Of a stretch of 64,000 nt of DNA, positions 1 to 8,518 are shown piece by piece. The stretch covers positions 248,001 through 312,000 of the forward strand of contig NZ_QJOW01000001.1 in the NCBI RefSeq assembly GCF_009184545.1, read 5' to 3'. This stretch comes from Halosegnis rubeus (lineage in GTDB: Archaea > Halobacteriota > Halobacteria > Halobacteriales > Haloarculaceae). How positions within the stretch are numbered: the stretch's first letter is position 1; each line of letters starts with the position of its first letter. Position numbers and translations under genes: made by a program. The notes beneath the pieces were generated by a model. That model was not told the origin of the DNA, did no database searches, and worked only from the letters and a program-made list of their open reading frames with translations.

Positions 1-136
1 GCCCCGGCTTGTCGAACTCGGCTTTCGAGTACTGGCGGGTCCGGGTCAGCCCGAACTCGATGGCGACGAAGAAACCGTTTCCGAGAATCAGGGTGATACC
101 GCCCAGTAGTCGCAACCCTGTTTCGAGCGAGACCAT
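1..136 (-). CDS. CNNM/DUF21 membrane protein, N-terminal fragment
   Basis: Only the first 45 codons are in the window; the gene runs off the left edge. The translation starts MVSLETGLRLLGGITLIL and continues NGFFVAIEFGLTRTR. This is the first transmembrane helix and the conserved NGFFVA-E-F motif of the DUF21/CNNM domain. Family members usually carry CBS domains further on and are implicated in divalent-cation (Mg2+/Co2+) transport. The ATG at 134-136 is the only sensible start. Family call rests on a short stretch, so substrate is not assignable. Confidence 0.75.
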   Translation of the reverse strand, partial: MVSLETGLRLLGGITLILGNGFFVAIEFGLTRTRQYSKAEFDKPG

Positions 137-321
137 TTGTGTCACCTACATCCGGGGGTGGACTAAAGCCGGGCGATGGCCCCCCGAAAACAAACAGATG
201 CGGTGGCGTGGTCCGAGCGCGCCTCGTGCGCGCGAGTCAGCGCGAGGTCGTCGCGAGGGCACCGAGCGACGGCTTGTCAGCGCGTGCTCTGACAGTGGAT
301 GAGCGACTGAAAGGAGCGAAT

Positions 322-345
322 CGGCTGGGGAGGCGTGTGGGCGGT
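322..345 (+). repeat. GC-rich dispersed motif, copy 1
   Basis: This motif begins CGGCTGGGGAGGC, then three variable bases, then TGGGCGGT with a one-base length difference. It matches 3601-3624 almost base for base. Each copy lies in an intergenic stretch. The neighbourhood of each also contains a GAACG.AGTGAGCG-type sequence. It is too short and too weakly placed to call a mobile element end. Confidence 0.45.
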
Positions 346-366
346 TTGGGTGGGACTGAAAGGGGT

Positions 367-520
367 CCTGAAGTCTGCCATGGCAGACTTCAGGGTCAGC
401 AAGACGCGCAGCGTCTTGCAGAGACGGGCGTGTCGCGCGTGTTCGGTCGGCTCCGTGACCACTATCGGGAGCGAACGCAGTGAGCGACCGATATGTCACG
501 GGGAGACCGCGACACGCCCG
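367..520. repeat. cluster of palindromes and nested hairpins
   Basis: 367-394 is a 28-bp perfect palindrome centred on CCATGG. 399-419 is a 9-bp stem (GCAAGACGC) with a GCA loop. 425-437 pairs with 508-520 over 13 bp. Inside that, 453-459 (CCGTGAC) pairs with 495-501, and inside that 463-468 (TATCGG) pairs with 488-493. Nothing here is coding. The style of hairpin, a perfect stem closed by C-G on a purine-rich three-base loop, is shared with the intergenic elements at 20224, 30262 and 47581. Confidence 0.75.
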
Positions 521-597
521 GGGATTTCAAGCTGGTCACAACAAGAGAGCCAAATTCAGACAAGTAGGCTTGTTACCCCTCCCGCCGACGACCGGAT

Positions 598-1110
598 ATG
601 AACAAGAAGGGCCACGTCCTGAACGGCATCCTCCTCGCCATCGGGCTCGGCTACATCCTCGAACCCGCGGGCGACGTGGAGACGTTCCGGACCATCGCCG
701 CGACGCTCGTTCCGGTGACGCTGGGTGCACTCCTCCCCGACGTGGACACCGCGTTCGGGAAACACCGGAAGACGCTGCACAACATCCCGCTGCTCCTCGT
801 GGTCGCGGCGTATCCAATCTACTTCGGAAACCTCCAGTACGTCTGGATTGGTGTCGTTACCCACTACGTCCTCGACATCGTGGGGTCGCGCCGGGGCATC
901 GCGCTCTTTTACCCGCTGTCGAGCACGGAGTACGGCTTCCCGACCGGCGTGACGACCTCCTCGAAGTACGCCGACGCGGCGACGGTCGTCGTGACGATTA
1001 TCGAACTCGCGATTATCGCCGTCTTCGTCCACGTCGTGCCGGGAGTCCTCGACACGGCAATCGAGTCGCTGCCGTACACCGTCGAGAACGCGACGAACGT
1101 GCTTCAGTAG
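598..1110 (+). CDS. DUF457-like membrane-bound metal-dependent hydrolase
   Basis: A 170-residue protein starting MNKKGHVLNGILLAIGLGYI. It contains several hydrophobic segments, an early His (GHVLNG), the LLPDVDTAFGKHRKTLHNIPLL segment and HYVLDIVGSRRG. The D-x-D plus spaced His pattern on membrane helices is that of the YdjM/DUF457 family, called metal-dependent hydrolases but with no firm substrate. The ATG at 598 is the only start giving the conserved N-terminal helix. The 3' end overlaps the convergent PHP gene by 7 bp. Confidence 0.75.
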   Translation: MNKKGHVLNGILLAIGLGYILEPAGDVETFRTIAATLVPVTLGALLPDVDTAFGKHRKTLHNIPLLLVVAAYPIYFGNLQYVWIGVVTHYVLDIVGSRRGIALFYPLSSTEYGFPTGVTTSSKYADAATVVVTIIELAIIAVFVHVVPGVLDTAIESLPYTVENATNVLQ

Positions 1111-1853
1111 ACGCTCACGTCGTCGAACCGGCCGCCGTAGGCGACGTTCTTCGGGTGGGTCGGCTCCGTCCCCGACAAGAATAGGCGGTCGATTTTCTTC
1201 CACGTGTTCTCGTAGCCGAGGTGGGCGTATTCGAGGTGGCGACGGAGCGCGTGACCGTAGCCGTCGCGGTGGAAGACGCGGCGCGGCTCCTCGTTGCGGA
1301 ACGCTTCGACGACCGATTCGGGGCCGTCGAGACCTCCTTCGAACTCCGTCCACACCTCGCCCACGGTGCCGTGGAGGTGGGCGTACGAGGAGCCGAAGCC
1401 GGGAAGCTCGGTCTCGCGAGCAATGTGCTGGGCGCGCTCGTTCTGGTACTCCCGGTGTTTGGGGTTGTACACCTCGGCCGCGTGGAGGGTGTCGCGGTAC
1501 TGGCGAATCTCCTCGGGACCGAGACTGACGGTCGCAAACTCCGGGTGGGGGACGAGCCCGACGCCGTCCTGTCGGTCGAGTTCGGCCATCGCACCCTCGA
1601 GGGTTATGAAGTCGGGCACCGGGTCCGAAAGCCCGAGCATGAGGACGTGTTTGCGCGTGCGCCAGTTGCCGGTGAACACCTCGCGACCGGGAACAACGGC
1701 GAGGTCATCGTCGGCAAAGCGGCGAGCGCGGGCGCGAATCTCGTCGAGGCGGACGAAGTGGGGGGCGTAGACGATGGCGTCCAGTCCGCGCTGTTTCGCC
1801 CGGCGAACGACGTGTTCGTCGAGAATCTTCACGTGGGGGTCGACCCGGAACAC
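1104..1853 (-). CDS. PHP-domain protein, putative metal-dependent phosphoesterase
   Basis: A 249-residue protein beginning MFRVDPHVKILDEHVVRRAKQ from a GTG codon. The opening D-P-H-V-K matches the first metal-binding motif of PHP domains (usually D-x-H-x-H). Later motifs include VVPGREVFTG, GLVPHPEF and YNPKHR. PHP proteins act as phosphoesterases or nucleases with a trinuclear metal site. Here the second His of the first motif is Lys, so the activity is uncertain. No ATG lies close upstream in frame, so the GTG is preferred. Confidence 0.75.
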   Translation of the reverse strand: MFRVDPHVKILDEHVVRRAKQRGLDAIVYAPHFVRLDEIRARARRFADDDLAVVPGREVFTGNWRTRKHVLMLGLSDPVPDFITLEGAMAELDRQDGVGLVPHPEFATVSLGPEEIRQYRDTLHAAEVYNPKHREYQNERAQHIARETELPGFGSSYAHLHGTVGEVWTEFEGGLDGPESVVEAFRNEEPRRVFHRDGYGHALRRHLEYAHLGYENTWKKIDRLFLSGTEPTHPKNVAYGGRFDDVSVY

Positions 1854-1910
1854 ATCCGATACTGTGGCGAGGACGGCTTAGCGGTTTCCGTCGGCGACGC
1901 ATCCCGAACG

Positions 1911-1917
1911 TATATAC
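1911..1917 (+). promoter_or_regulatory. TATA box of the DUF7565 gene
   Basis: TATATAC lies 24-30 bp before the ATG at 1941. There is no Shine-Dalgarno sequence in between. This spacing is what is expected for a leaderless haloarchaeal transcript. Confidence 0.65.
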
Positions 1918-1940
1918 CCGATGCGTGGACACGTTGTGGT

Positions 1941-2252
1941 ATGTGGTCGTGTGCAATCGCCGGCTGTGACACGGAAACCGAGCGCGTCGAGGACCTCATC
2001 GTCCACCAGGCGAGAGACCACGAGCGCGTCCAGTGTCCGGTGTGTGCTACGGTGCTCCCGGACGGCTACTTCGCGATCAAACACACCTTCGAGGAACACA
2101 CCCGGACGGACTTCATGCGAGCCTACGACGCCGAGCCGAAGGACATCCGTCAACGCGAGTCCGTCATCGAGGCCGTCGAATCTCGCGCCGACATGGACGA
2201 GGTGTTGTCGCGACTCGACACCGACAGCCCACCGGCAGAGTCACACACCTGA
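1941..2252 (+). CDS. DUF7565-like small zinc-finger protein
   Basis: A 103-residue protein, start MWSCAIAGCDTETERVEDL. It has two C2H2-like units: C-x4-C followed by H-x4-H (VHQARDH), then CPVC followed by H-x5-H around KHTFEEHTR. The rest is acidic and helical. It matches my memory of a Halobacteria-specific family (DUF7565) of unknown function; nucleic acid or protein binding is plausible. The frame is open further upstream, but the ATG at 1941 sits correctly behind a TATA box and starts the first Cys motif. Confidence 0.75.
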   Translation: MWSCAIAGCDTETERVEDLIVHQARDHERVQCPVCATVLPDGYFAIKHTFEEHTRTDFMRAYDAEPKDIRQRESVIEAVESRADMDEVLSRLDTDSPPAESHT

Positions 2253-2261
2253 TTTTCACCG

Positions 2262-3446
2262 TCACACGTCAAGTCGAGTCCCCGCCGCGACAGCCGCGAG
2301 CCCGCCGAGACACAACAGTCCCAATCCGGTCGCGTAGGTACCCGTCGCGTCGTAGAGCGCGCCGATGACGACCGGACCGCCGAAACCCCCGACCTCGCCG
2401 CCGGCGAAGACGAACCCGACCGCCACCCCCGTCAGCCGCGGCCCGATGCCGTCGAGTTCGGGTGGAATCGCCCGCACCAACGGCGAGAGTCCACCGACGC
2501 CGAGTCCCGTACAGACGATACCGGCGAGCAGCGCCACGCCCACGCCGGTCCGTGCGATGGTCGCCACGCCGACCGCCACGGCAGCGCCACAACAGACAAC
2601 AGCTACCCGGCGCGCGTCGTAGCGGTCCGCGAGCACCGGTATCGTCAGGATGCCGGCGGCGTTCGCGACGACGAGCAGCGTGGCGGTCTGGCCGGCCGTC
2701 CCGCTCGCCATCCCGCGGGACTCGAGTATCGTCGGCAGCCACCCCTGTAGCCCGTGGAGCACGGAGAGATAGACGACGCCGAGCACGACGACGAGCTGGA
2801 GCGCCGGATTCGAGAGAATCGCCCGGAGGTCGGCGGTGAGCGACGCTAGCTCGAAACCGCTGTCCGTCTCGGCTTCGGGAACGGCCGTCCGCGCGACGAG
2901 CACCCACACGAAGGCGTATCCGAGCGCGACGGCCCCGCTCGCGAGGAACAGCGGTCGCCACCCACCGAGTGCGGGCCCGAGTATCGGTCGCCCGACGGAG
3001 AACGCGCCCGCGGTCCCGGCCGAGGCGCACAGCAGATACAGCGACGAGGCCGCGCCCGTCTCGCCGGCCGGGAACAGCGTCGAAACGAGCTTCGGGAGGC
3101 CGAAGGTGATGGCCGTCGCCCCGACACCGAGCAGAAGCGTCGCGGCCAACAGCGACGGGAACCCGCCCGCCACGCTCCGGGCCATCTGTGCGACGGCGAC
3201 GATAGCCAGCCCGACGGAGAGACTCCGCCCCGCGCCGACTCTGTCCACGACCAGCCCGGAGACGAGTGCGAGGGGAATGTAGACGAGCGGGACCGCGCCG
3301 GCGACCAGCCCGGCCTGCGTTCCGGTCAGCGCGAGCTCCTGTCGAATCGTCGGAAGATACGCCGGGAGCGTGAACCAACAGAACATCAGCGACGTGTACG
3401 TCAGGGCAGCGAGCAGCGTCAGCCCGTACGCGCGGCGAGTGGTCAC
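2262..3446 (-). CDS. MFS transporter
   Basis: A 394-residue protein with about 12 predicted membrane helices, starting at GTG (MTTRRAYGLTLLAALTYT). The loop after helix 2 reads GLVVDRVGAGRSLSVG, matching the MFS signature G-x3-D-R-x-G-R. It resembles the CynX/NarK-like branch (SLMFCWFTLPAYLPTIRQELALTGTQAGL), but substrate cannot be read from the sequence. It is separated by 9 bp from the convergent DUF7565 gene. Confidence 0.85.
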   Translation of the reverse strand: MTTRRAYGLTLLAALTYTSLMFCWFTLPAYLPTIRQELALTGTQAGLVAGAVPLVYIPLALVSGLVVDRVGAGRSLSVGLAIVAVAQMARSVAGGFPSLLAATLLLGVGATAITFGLPKLVSTLFPAGETGAASSLYLLCASAGTAGAFSVGRPILGPALGGWRPLFLASGAVALGYAFVWVLVARTAVPEAETDSGFELASLTADLRAILSNPALQLVVVLGVVYLSVLHGLQGWLPTILESRGMASGTAGQTATLLVVANAAGILTIPVLADRYDARRVAVVCCGAAVAVGVATIARTGVGVALLAGIVCTGLGVGGLSPLVRAIPPELDGIGPRLTGVAVGFVFAGGEVGGFGGPVVIGALYDATGTYATGLGLLCLGGLAAVAAGTRLDV

Positions 3447-3600
3447 GGTCGGTGGTCGCCCGCCGGCGATATGAACGTCGTGGTCGCCCGAATTTCAGCC
3501 CGATTCGTTCTTCCGTCGTGCGGTGGTGTGCGGCTTGGTGCGTGTCGTGCGCGCCACGTATCGTACGAGAGACGAACGCGAACGGAGTGAGCGGTGGCAT

Positions 3601-3624
3601 CGGCTGGGGAGGCTCCTGGGCGGT
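3601..3624 (+). repeat. GC-rich dispersed motif, copy 2
   Basis: CGGCTGGGGAGGC followed by TCCTGGGCGGT. It is nearly identical to 322-345. Both copies are intergenic, and both lie near GAGTGAGCG-like sequence. Function unknown. Confidence 0.45.
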
Positions 3625-3699
3625 GCTGCCGGTGTCGGGCGGGATGTTTGAGGTGATTGAAATACCCGTTCGATAAACGTGCGAACCAACCGCCGAGGA

Positions 3700-3706
3700 T
3701 TATATC
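3700..3706 (+). promoter_or_regulatory. TATA box of the DUF5789-like gene
   Basis: ATTATAT lies 25-31 bp upstream of the ATG at 3731, preceded by a purine-rich BRE-like GAGG. This is consistent with leaderless transcription. Confidence 0.6.
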
Positions 3707-3730
3707 CGTCTGGATATTCTACTGCTGTAT

Positions 3731-4063
3731 ATGGCAGATGATAGACAGGGCCGAGAGGAGCACGCGGATCGTGAAGAGAATCGCCAGCGTGAGCGAGAAT
3801 TAGAGGAGGCTAAAGCCCGAGGTGATGAAAAGAGACCGCTGTTTGATGACGAAAGCGTGCGTCTTGGTGAGCTTGATGAAGCGCTCAAGTCGCACGACTA
3901 TCCAACCACGACAAATGAGTTGGTTGCGGCCTATGGTGAGTATGAACTTGAAACTCAGGACGATAAGAAACCCCTGGAGGACGTACTCTCTTCAACAGAT
4001 GATCAAACCTATAATTCAGCTGAGGACGTTCGCAGACAGATACTGGAACTCATAGGCCGATAG
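3731..4063 (+). CDS. DUF5789-like small haloarchaeal protein
   Basis: A 110-residue, very charged protein. Residues 1-37 are an E/R/K-rich helix. The rest (VRLGELDEALKSHDYPTTTN, ELVAAYGEYELE, then SAEDVRRQILELIGR) matches the YPTTT-ELV-YGDYE pattern of DUF5789, a Halobacteria family of unknown function. Family members usually continue past the IGR motif; this one stops there. It has its own TATA box. Codon usage is less GC-biased than in the neighbours (aaa, gat, aga), which may indicate transfer. Confidence 0.65.
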   Translation: MADDRQGREEHADREENRQRERELEEAKARGDEKRPLFDDESVRLGELDEALKSHDYPTTTNELVAAYGEYELETQDDKKPLEDVLSSTDDQTYNSAEDVRRQILELIGR

Positions 4064-4340
4064 CTTCGAGTTACCTGATTGGTTACCGACTGTCGACGTG
4101 GTCGGCTTACCTTTTGATTTCGGCTATGAACCGTGGCGAACACCGAGTCAACCGCCAGCTCTCCACGCACAATGCGTAGCCCAGCCAATTGTCAGTTAAA
4201 ATGTCGGATTCATCTGGTGGCTAAAGCCACCAGTATTCTCCTTGATTCTGTATAATCTCTGACGATAAGTTTGCAGTGTGATGGACGCTATCCCGGCTAC
4301 GAGAACGTCCGATAGGCTGAGCGAATGGCCGACGTTCGCT
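4064..4340. other. intergenic region with orphan TnpB-type right-end hairpin
   Basis: 277 bp, AT-richer than its surroundings, with no credible gene. The perfect hairpin at 4214-4233 (CTGGTGGCT, loop AA, AGCCACCAG), read on the minus strand, is followed by GATGAATCCG. That is the arrangement seen beside the TnpB gene at 52020. It may be the remnant of an IS200/IS605-type element. Confidence 0.4.
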
Positions 4341-5432
4341 TTACTCACCCTTGTTGCCGACGCCCGCGTTCTCCCCGCTCTTCGCTTCGGTTTCCCCCCA
4401 GTTGAGGTCACGGGATCGGTCGGTCTCCCGGAGGATGAACGGCCCGATGGAGAGCGTGCGCTTCGTCACGGTGACGATGCGAAGAATGTAGGACAACAAG
4501 AACGCGAACGGCAGCAGGGAGACGGCAACGCCCGCGCTCACCACCACGACGAGCGGGCGCACGCCGAACACGGTCCCTGGGAACAGCGCCGGTTCGAGGT
4601 AGACGACGCCTGCGACCGCCGTGAGGAGTGCGGGTACGGACGCGTACAGCATCGTCCGGGAAAGGTCGATGAGCGCCCACTGGAAGTACAGCGTCTTGAA
4701 GTGCTCGCGCGCCGGTCCGAACAGCTCGAGCGCGTCGATGAGTTCGTCGAACGCCGCGCGGGCGTCCTCGGTGAGAACGTCCTCGTTCTCCGCGCGGATT
4801 CGGCGCGCCGCGTACAACTTCCACGAGTAGTTGTAGTTCAGCGCGGAGAATACCACGTCGAACTCCCCGAACTGGGCGTCCTTGAGGCCGTTCTCGACGG
4901 CGTCCGCGTTCCCCTTCACGTTCTCTGTGAACGCGGCCACTTGGTCGTTAAGGGCCTCGTCGTCAATATCCTGAATGGCGTCCGAGACGGCTTTGGCGCG
5001 TCGCTTCGTGAGTTTCACGAGCGACCGGAGGAACACCGAGGGCTGGGCGGGGCTGACGGGTTCCTCGATAACGTCCTCAACGTCCTTCCGGAACGCCATC
5101 GCGCCCTCCATGCGTTCGCGCTGATCTCCGACCGGCCCCAGTTCCTGAGAGAGTACAAGTTGACTGAGCGCGAGCACGAGCGTGACGCCCGTGATAATAG
5201 ACGTCAGCAGCCCCTGAAACAGCGTCTCGATCGGGTCTCCCTGGCTGAACAGCGCCGGCGTCTCGGTCGGGTGGAGGTGCCCGATGATGGCGAGCGCGAG
5301 GAACACGCCCCCCGAGATCCCGGCAGCGACCAGCCACCGGTTCGCGTTCAATAGTAGCCAGAACTTCCGACTGTTCTCCGGCACGCGCTCCCGCATCGTG
5401 TCGCTCGGGCGACTTTTATCACTGTCGCTCAT
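4341..5432 (-). CDS. membrane protein of unknown function
   Basis: A 363-residue protein I cannot assign. Two hydrophobic helices lie near residues 28-50 and 68-95 (LLTSIITGVTLVLALSQLVL). A long soluble, mostly helical region follows (about 100-250), then two more helices near 255-320. The acidic C-tail ends in ENAGVGNKGE. The layout suggests a four-helix membrane protein with a central cytoplasmic or extracellular helical domain. No operon partner is evident. Homologues seem plausible in other haloarchaea, but I do not recognise the family. Confidence 0.65.
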   Translation of the reverse strand: MSDSDKSRPSDTMRERVPENSRKFWLLLNANRWLVAAGISGGVFLALAIIGHLHPTETPALFSQGDPIETLFQGLLTSIITGVTLVLALSQLVLSQELGPVGDQRERMEGAMAFRKDVEDVIEEPVSPAQPSVFLRSLVKLTKRRAKAVSDAIQDIDDEALNDQVAAFTENVKGNADAVENGLKDAQFGEFDVVFSALNYNYSWKLYAARRIRAENEDVLTEDARAAFDELIDALELFGPAREHFKTLYFQWALIDLSRTMLYASVPALLTAVAGVVYLEPALFPGTVFGVRPLVVVVSAGVAVSLLPFAFLLSYILRIVTVTKRTLSIGPFILRETDRSRDLNWGETEAKSGENAGVGNKGE

Positions 5433-5635
5433 ACCAGCCGTATTCCGTTCACGATGGAAAATCCTTGAGGGAACTATCGAAGAGATCTCACACTGTGCTT
5501 ATGGAGTGACTGGCTGTCTCTGTCGAACTGGCTCCTCACTCTGGGTGTCCGCAGAGTTCAACAGCGTTCACCGAGCGATCTACGCCACGCTGGCGAGACG
5601 AAGAGACAGAACACAGCGAACGAGTCAGAGAACCT

Positions 5636-6073
5636 CTATCGCTCTTCGGAGTCGAGGACGCGAATCTGGTCGCCACGAACCGTCACCGGAATTGGGACGG
5701 TCGCCTCGTACAGCTCGACGGTGACCTGGTCTTTTCCCTCGTCGATGCGCTGGACCTGCGCCTTCTCGCCCTTGAACGGGCCGGCGACGAGTTCGACGAT
5801 GTCGCTTTCTGCGATTCCCTCCACGTCCGGCTTCGGAGAGAGGAAGTGCTCGACCTCCGCGATGCCGGACTCGCCGGGGACGACGCCGCGGGAGTGGGGA
5901 ATCTCGTCGAGGATGCGCTCGAAGACGGAACTGTCGTCGGCCTCGACCATGACGTAGGAAGTGAGCGAGTCGGGCGCGAGCGCGGCGTGAATCGACTCCT
6001 CTTCCTTGCTCATGATCATGTCCGCGACGGTCCGCTCCTGTGAGGCCGTGGTCTTGACGGCGAAAATCCCCAT
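5636..6073 (-). CDS. spt5: transcription elongation factor Spt5 (NusG-like)
   Basis: A 145-residue protein starting [20 protein letters not shown]. Residues 1-80 form the NGN domain that contacts RNA polymerase. Residues 85-145 form a KOW domain ([19 protein letters not shown]). Archaeal Spt5 pairs with Spt4 to keep polymerase processive. The frame is open upstream, but the ATG at 6071-6073 overlaps the secE stop as TGATG, so this start is certain. Order ftsZ1-secE-spt5 on one strand is conserved in haloarchaea. Confidence 0.95.
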   Translation of the reverse strand: MGIFAVKTTASQERTVADMIMSKEEESIHAALAPDSLTSYVMVEADDSSVFERILDEIPHSRGVVPGESGIAEVEHFLSPKPDVEGIAESDIVELVAGPFKGEKAQVQRIDEGKDQVTVELYEATVPIPVTVRGDQIRVLDSEER

Positions 6074-6249
6074 CAGAGACCAGCCCCCGGCACGAACGAC
6101 ATCAGGAGGAAGATGACGAACCCGAGCAGGCCGACGAGCGCGACGCCGGCACCGGCGATGAGTGCGACGCGGGAGAACTCTTCCCACGACGGGGTGCTCG
6201 CCAGCTTCAGCACCCGCACGTAGCTGTTCAGGTCGAAAGGTACGTCCAT
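6073..6249 (-). CDS. secE: preprotein translocase subunit SecE
   Basis: A 58-residue protein, [20 protein letters not shown] followed by [11 protein letters not shown] and a single C-terminal membrane helix ending [11 protein letters not shown]. This is the archaeal SecE/Sec61-gamma pattern: an amphipathic surface helix, a short hinge, then one transmembrane helix that clamps SecY. Its stop overlaps the spt5 start by one base, which implies translational coupling. It lies 68 bp downstream of ftsZ1. Confidence 0.93.
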   Translation of the reverse strand: MDVPFDLNSYVRVLKLASTPSWEEFSRVALIAGAGVALVGLLGFVIFLLMSFVPGAGL

Positions 6250-6317
6250 AGAGGTCGTTCCGCGGCTGGCTTTCTATACCTGTTGGTATCCGTCGTCACC
6301 CGAATCGAGACGAATAC

Positions 6318-7544
6318 TTAGTTGATGAACTCCGTCTCGTCGTTGTCGGTGGTGCGCTCCGTCGACTCGCTCGGCGAGCGGTCACCCGCGTGGCGACCGC
6401 CCGCGCCAACGTCACGCTGGCTGGCCTGCTCGCGTTCGGCCTCGCTCTTGCCGTAGATCTGTGGCGACTCGACGCCGGTGACGACGATCATCGTCTCCAT
6501 CTTCCCGTCGAACTCGTTGTTGACCGAGGCACCCCAGATGATGCGGGCGTCAGGGTCGATGCGGTCGTAGATCTCCTCGACGACGCCCTCCGCCTCGTCG
6601 ATGGACATGTCCGGACCGCCGACGACGTTGACGAGCGCGGAGTTCGCGCCGTCGAACTCAACGTCGAGCAGTGGCGACCGGAGCGCCGACCGAATCGAGT
6701 CCTGCGCTTTGTTCTCGGAGTCGGACTCACCGAGCCCGATCATCGCGACGCCGCCGTTTTCCATGATGGTCTTCACGTCAGCGAAGTCCACGTTGACCAG
6801 CCCGGGCTTCGTGATCAGTTCGGTCATCCCCTTGACCGAGCGCATCAGCACGCGGTCACAGATTTTGAATGCGTCCTGTAGCGGGAGGTTCGGCGCGTAA
6901 TCCAGCAGTCGGTCGTTCGGGATGACGATGACCGTATCCGAGACCGCACGCAGACGCTCCAGCCCGGCGTCGGCGTTCGCGCGTCGCCGTTCACCCTCTG
7001 CCGTGAACGGGACCGTCACGATGGAGATGGTGAGGGCGTCCTGTTCCTGTGCGGCCTGTGCGACGACCGGTGCGCTCCCGGTGCCGGTGCCGCCGCCGAG
7101 TCCGGCCGTGATGAACACCATATCCGAACCGTCGATGGACGCCTGGATGTCCTCGATGTTCTCTTGGGCTGCTTCCTCACCGATGCGGGGAACTGAGCCG
7201 GCACCGCGCCCGCCCGTGCGCTGGCGGCCCATCAGAATCTTCGTGTCCGCTTCGACCTCCGTGGCCAGATGCTGTGCGTCCGTGTTGGCGGCGACCAGCT
7301 TCGCGCCATGGATTCCCTCATGTGACATCCGGGTGACGGTGTTGCCGCCCGCGCCGCCACAGCCGACGACGGTAATCTTCGTCTCCAAGTCCTTGACGAC
7401 GCTCGCGAGTTCGTCGTCCGTCATGGTCCCCGAAGCGCTCGGGGACTCGTCTGTCTCGACCGGTGTCGACTCCGTAGGTGGGGCCGACTCCTCGTCGGCC
7501 GTCTCCTCGGCTTCGTCGATGGCGTCGTCGATGATGGAATCCAT
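6318..7544 (-). CDS. ftsZ1: cell division protein FtsZ1
   Basis: A 408-residue tubulin-superfamily GTPase. An acidic N-terminal extension (1-55) precedes the GTPase domain. The tubulin signature GGGTGTG is at residues 150-156, and NTDAQHL and the GCGGAGGN nucleotide loop are present. The C-terminal domain holds [20 protein letters not shown]. The divergent tail ends DNDETEFIN. Adjacency to secE-spt5 and the N-terminus [14 protein letters not shown] identify the FtsZ1 paralogue, one of the two FtsZ proteins of haloarchaeal division. I chose ATG at 7544 over an in-frame ATG 17 codons upstream because of the conserved N-terminus. Confidence 0.95.
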   Translation of the reverse strand: MDSIIDDAIDEAEETADEESAPPTESTPVETDESPSASGTMTDDELASVVKDLETKITVVGCGGAGGNTVTRMSHEGIHGAKLVAANTDAQHLATEVEADTKILMGRQRTGGRGAGSVPRIGEEAAQENIEDIQASIDGSDMVFITAGLGGGTGTGSAPVVAQAAQEQDALTISIVTVPFTAEGERRRANADAGLERLRAVSDTVIVIPNDRLLDYAPNLPLQDAFKICDRVLMRSVKGMTELITKPGLVNVDFADVKTIMENGGVAMIGLGESDSENKAQDSIRSALRSPLLDVEFDGANSALVNVVGGPDMSIDEAEGVVEEIYDRIDPDARIIWGASVNNEFDGKMETMIVVTGVESPQIYGKSEAEREQASQRDVGAGGRHAGDRSPSESTERTTDNDETEFIN

Positions 7545-7750
7545 TATGCTCCCGTTTGCGCCATGCAGGTATTGTATCTTTCCCTGTTTCGGCAACAGAG
7601 ACCGGGATTTTGCCGTGAGGACGCAAGTCAGCCGAATCGCAGTGATAAATCAAATGACGCGATATAAAACTCGTTATCCCGCCTCACAGTGGCGACTTGC
7701 CGATGACGGTCGTGGGAGAAAAAGGAACTCCGATTATCGCCGAGTAGACC

Positions 7751-8518
7751 CTACAGCGCGGAGTAGCCGCCGTCGACCACCAGCTCGTGGCCCGTCACGA
7801 ACGAGGCGTCGTCGCTGGCGAGGAAGGCGATTGCGCCGGCGATCTCTTCAGGCTCGCCGATGCGCTTGAGCGCGTACTGCGACTCAAGCGAGTCGCGGGC
7901 CGCCTCGGGATCTTCGTGGTCTTCCAGTCCACCCTGCACCATCGGGGTGTCGGTGAAGCCGGGGCAGACGGCGTTGGCCCTGACGCCGTAGCGTCCGAGT
8001 TCGCCCGCGATGGAGCGCGTAAACTTCGCGACGCCGCCTTTCGTGAACGCGTACGCGCTCGACCACGGCTGGCCGATGACGCCGGCCAGCGACGCCGTGT
8101 TGACGATATTGCCCGACCCCTGTTCCTTCAGATGCGGAATCGCGGCGCGACAGCCGTTCCAGACGCCCATCGCGTTCACGCCGAAGACGCGGTCGCGGTC
8201 CGTCAGCGACACCTCCTCCATCGGCCCGCTCGTGTGCGAGATGCCGGCGTTGTTCACCATCACGTCGAGCCCGTGGGCTTCGACGGTCGCGTCGACTGCG
8301 TCTTGGACCGCCTCGGCGTCGGTCACGTCGAGTTCGACCGACTCGGCCGTGCCGGCCACGTCCGACTCGGCAATCTGCTCGACCGTCTCTGCGGCCCCGT
8401 CGGCGTCGATGTCGGCTGCGACGACCGTCGCTCCCTCGCGGGCGAACCGCCGTGCACTCTCTCGCCCGATTCCGCTCCCGCCGCCGGTGACGAACACCGT
8501 CGTGTCATTGAATCGCAT
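7751..8518 (-). CDS. short-chain dehydrogenase/reductase (SDR)
   Basis: A 255-residue protein, start MRFNDTTVFVTGGGSGIGRE. It has the Rossmann TGGGSGIG motif (residues 10-17), the DIDADG acidic residue that favours NAD(H), and NNAGISH. The catalytic Ser is in TASLAG, and the catalytic residues appear as YAFTKGGV (Y-x3-K). It ends in VDGGYSAL, typical of FabG-like classical SDRs. The oxidised substrate cannot be deduced. The ATG at 8518 places the Rossmann fold at the normal distance. Confidence 0.88.
   Translation of the reverse strand: MRFNDTTVFVTGGGSGIGRESARRFAREGATVVAADIDADGAAETVEQIAESDVAGTAESVELDVTDAEAVQDAVDATVEAHGLDVMVNNAGISHTSGPMEEVSLTDRDRVFGVNAMGVWNGCRAAIPHLKEQGSGNIVNTASLAGVIGQPWSSAYAFTKGGVAKFTRSIAGELGRYGVRANAVCPGFTDTPMVQGGLEDHEDPEAARDSLESQYALKRIGEPEEIAGAIAFLASDDASFVTGHELVVDGGYSAL

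Larger units (their letters stand above)
137..597. other. 461-bp intergenic region rich in perfect palindromes
   Basis: The region lies between the divergent CNNM-like and DUF457-like genes. No convincing coding frame is present: the overlapping open frames on both strands have arginine-rich, low-complexity translations typical of GC-rich shadow frames. From 322 to 520 it holds a GC-rich motif also found at 3601-3624, then a 28-bp perfect palindrome, a 9-bp-stem hairpin and a three-level nested hairpin. The promoters of both flanking genes must also lie here; I cannot place them with confidence. Confidence 0.7.
3447..3730. other. divergent intergenic region with dispersed motif and promoter
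   Basis: 284 bp without a credible gene. It holds the second copy of the GC-rich motif (3601-3624), preceded by a GAACGGAGTGAGCG stretch like that in the 367-520 palindrome cluster. It also holds a TATA box (about 3700-3706) for the small gene that begins at 3731. Confidence 0.55.
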
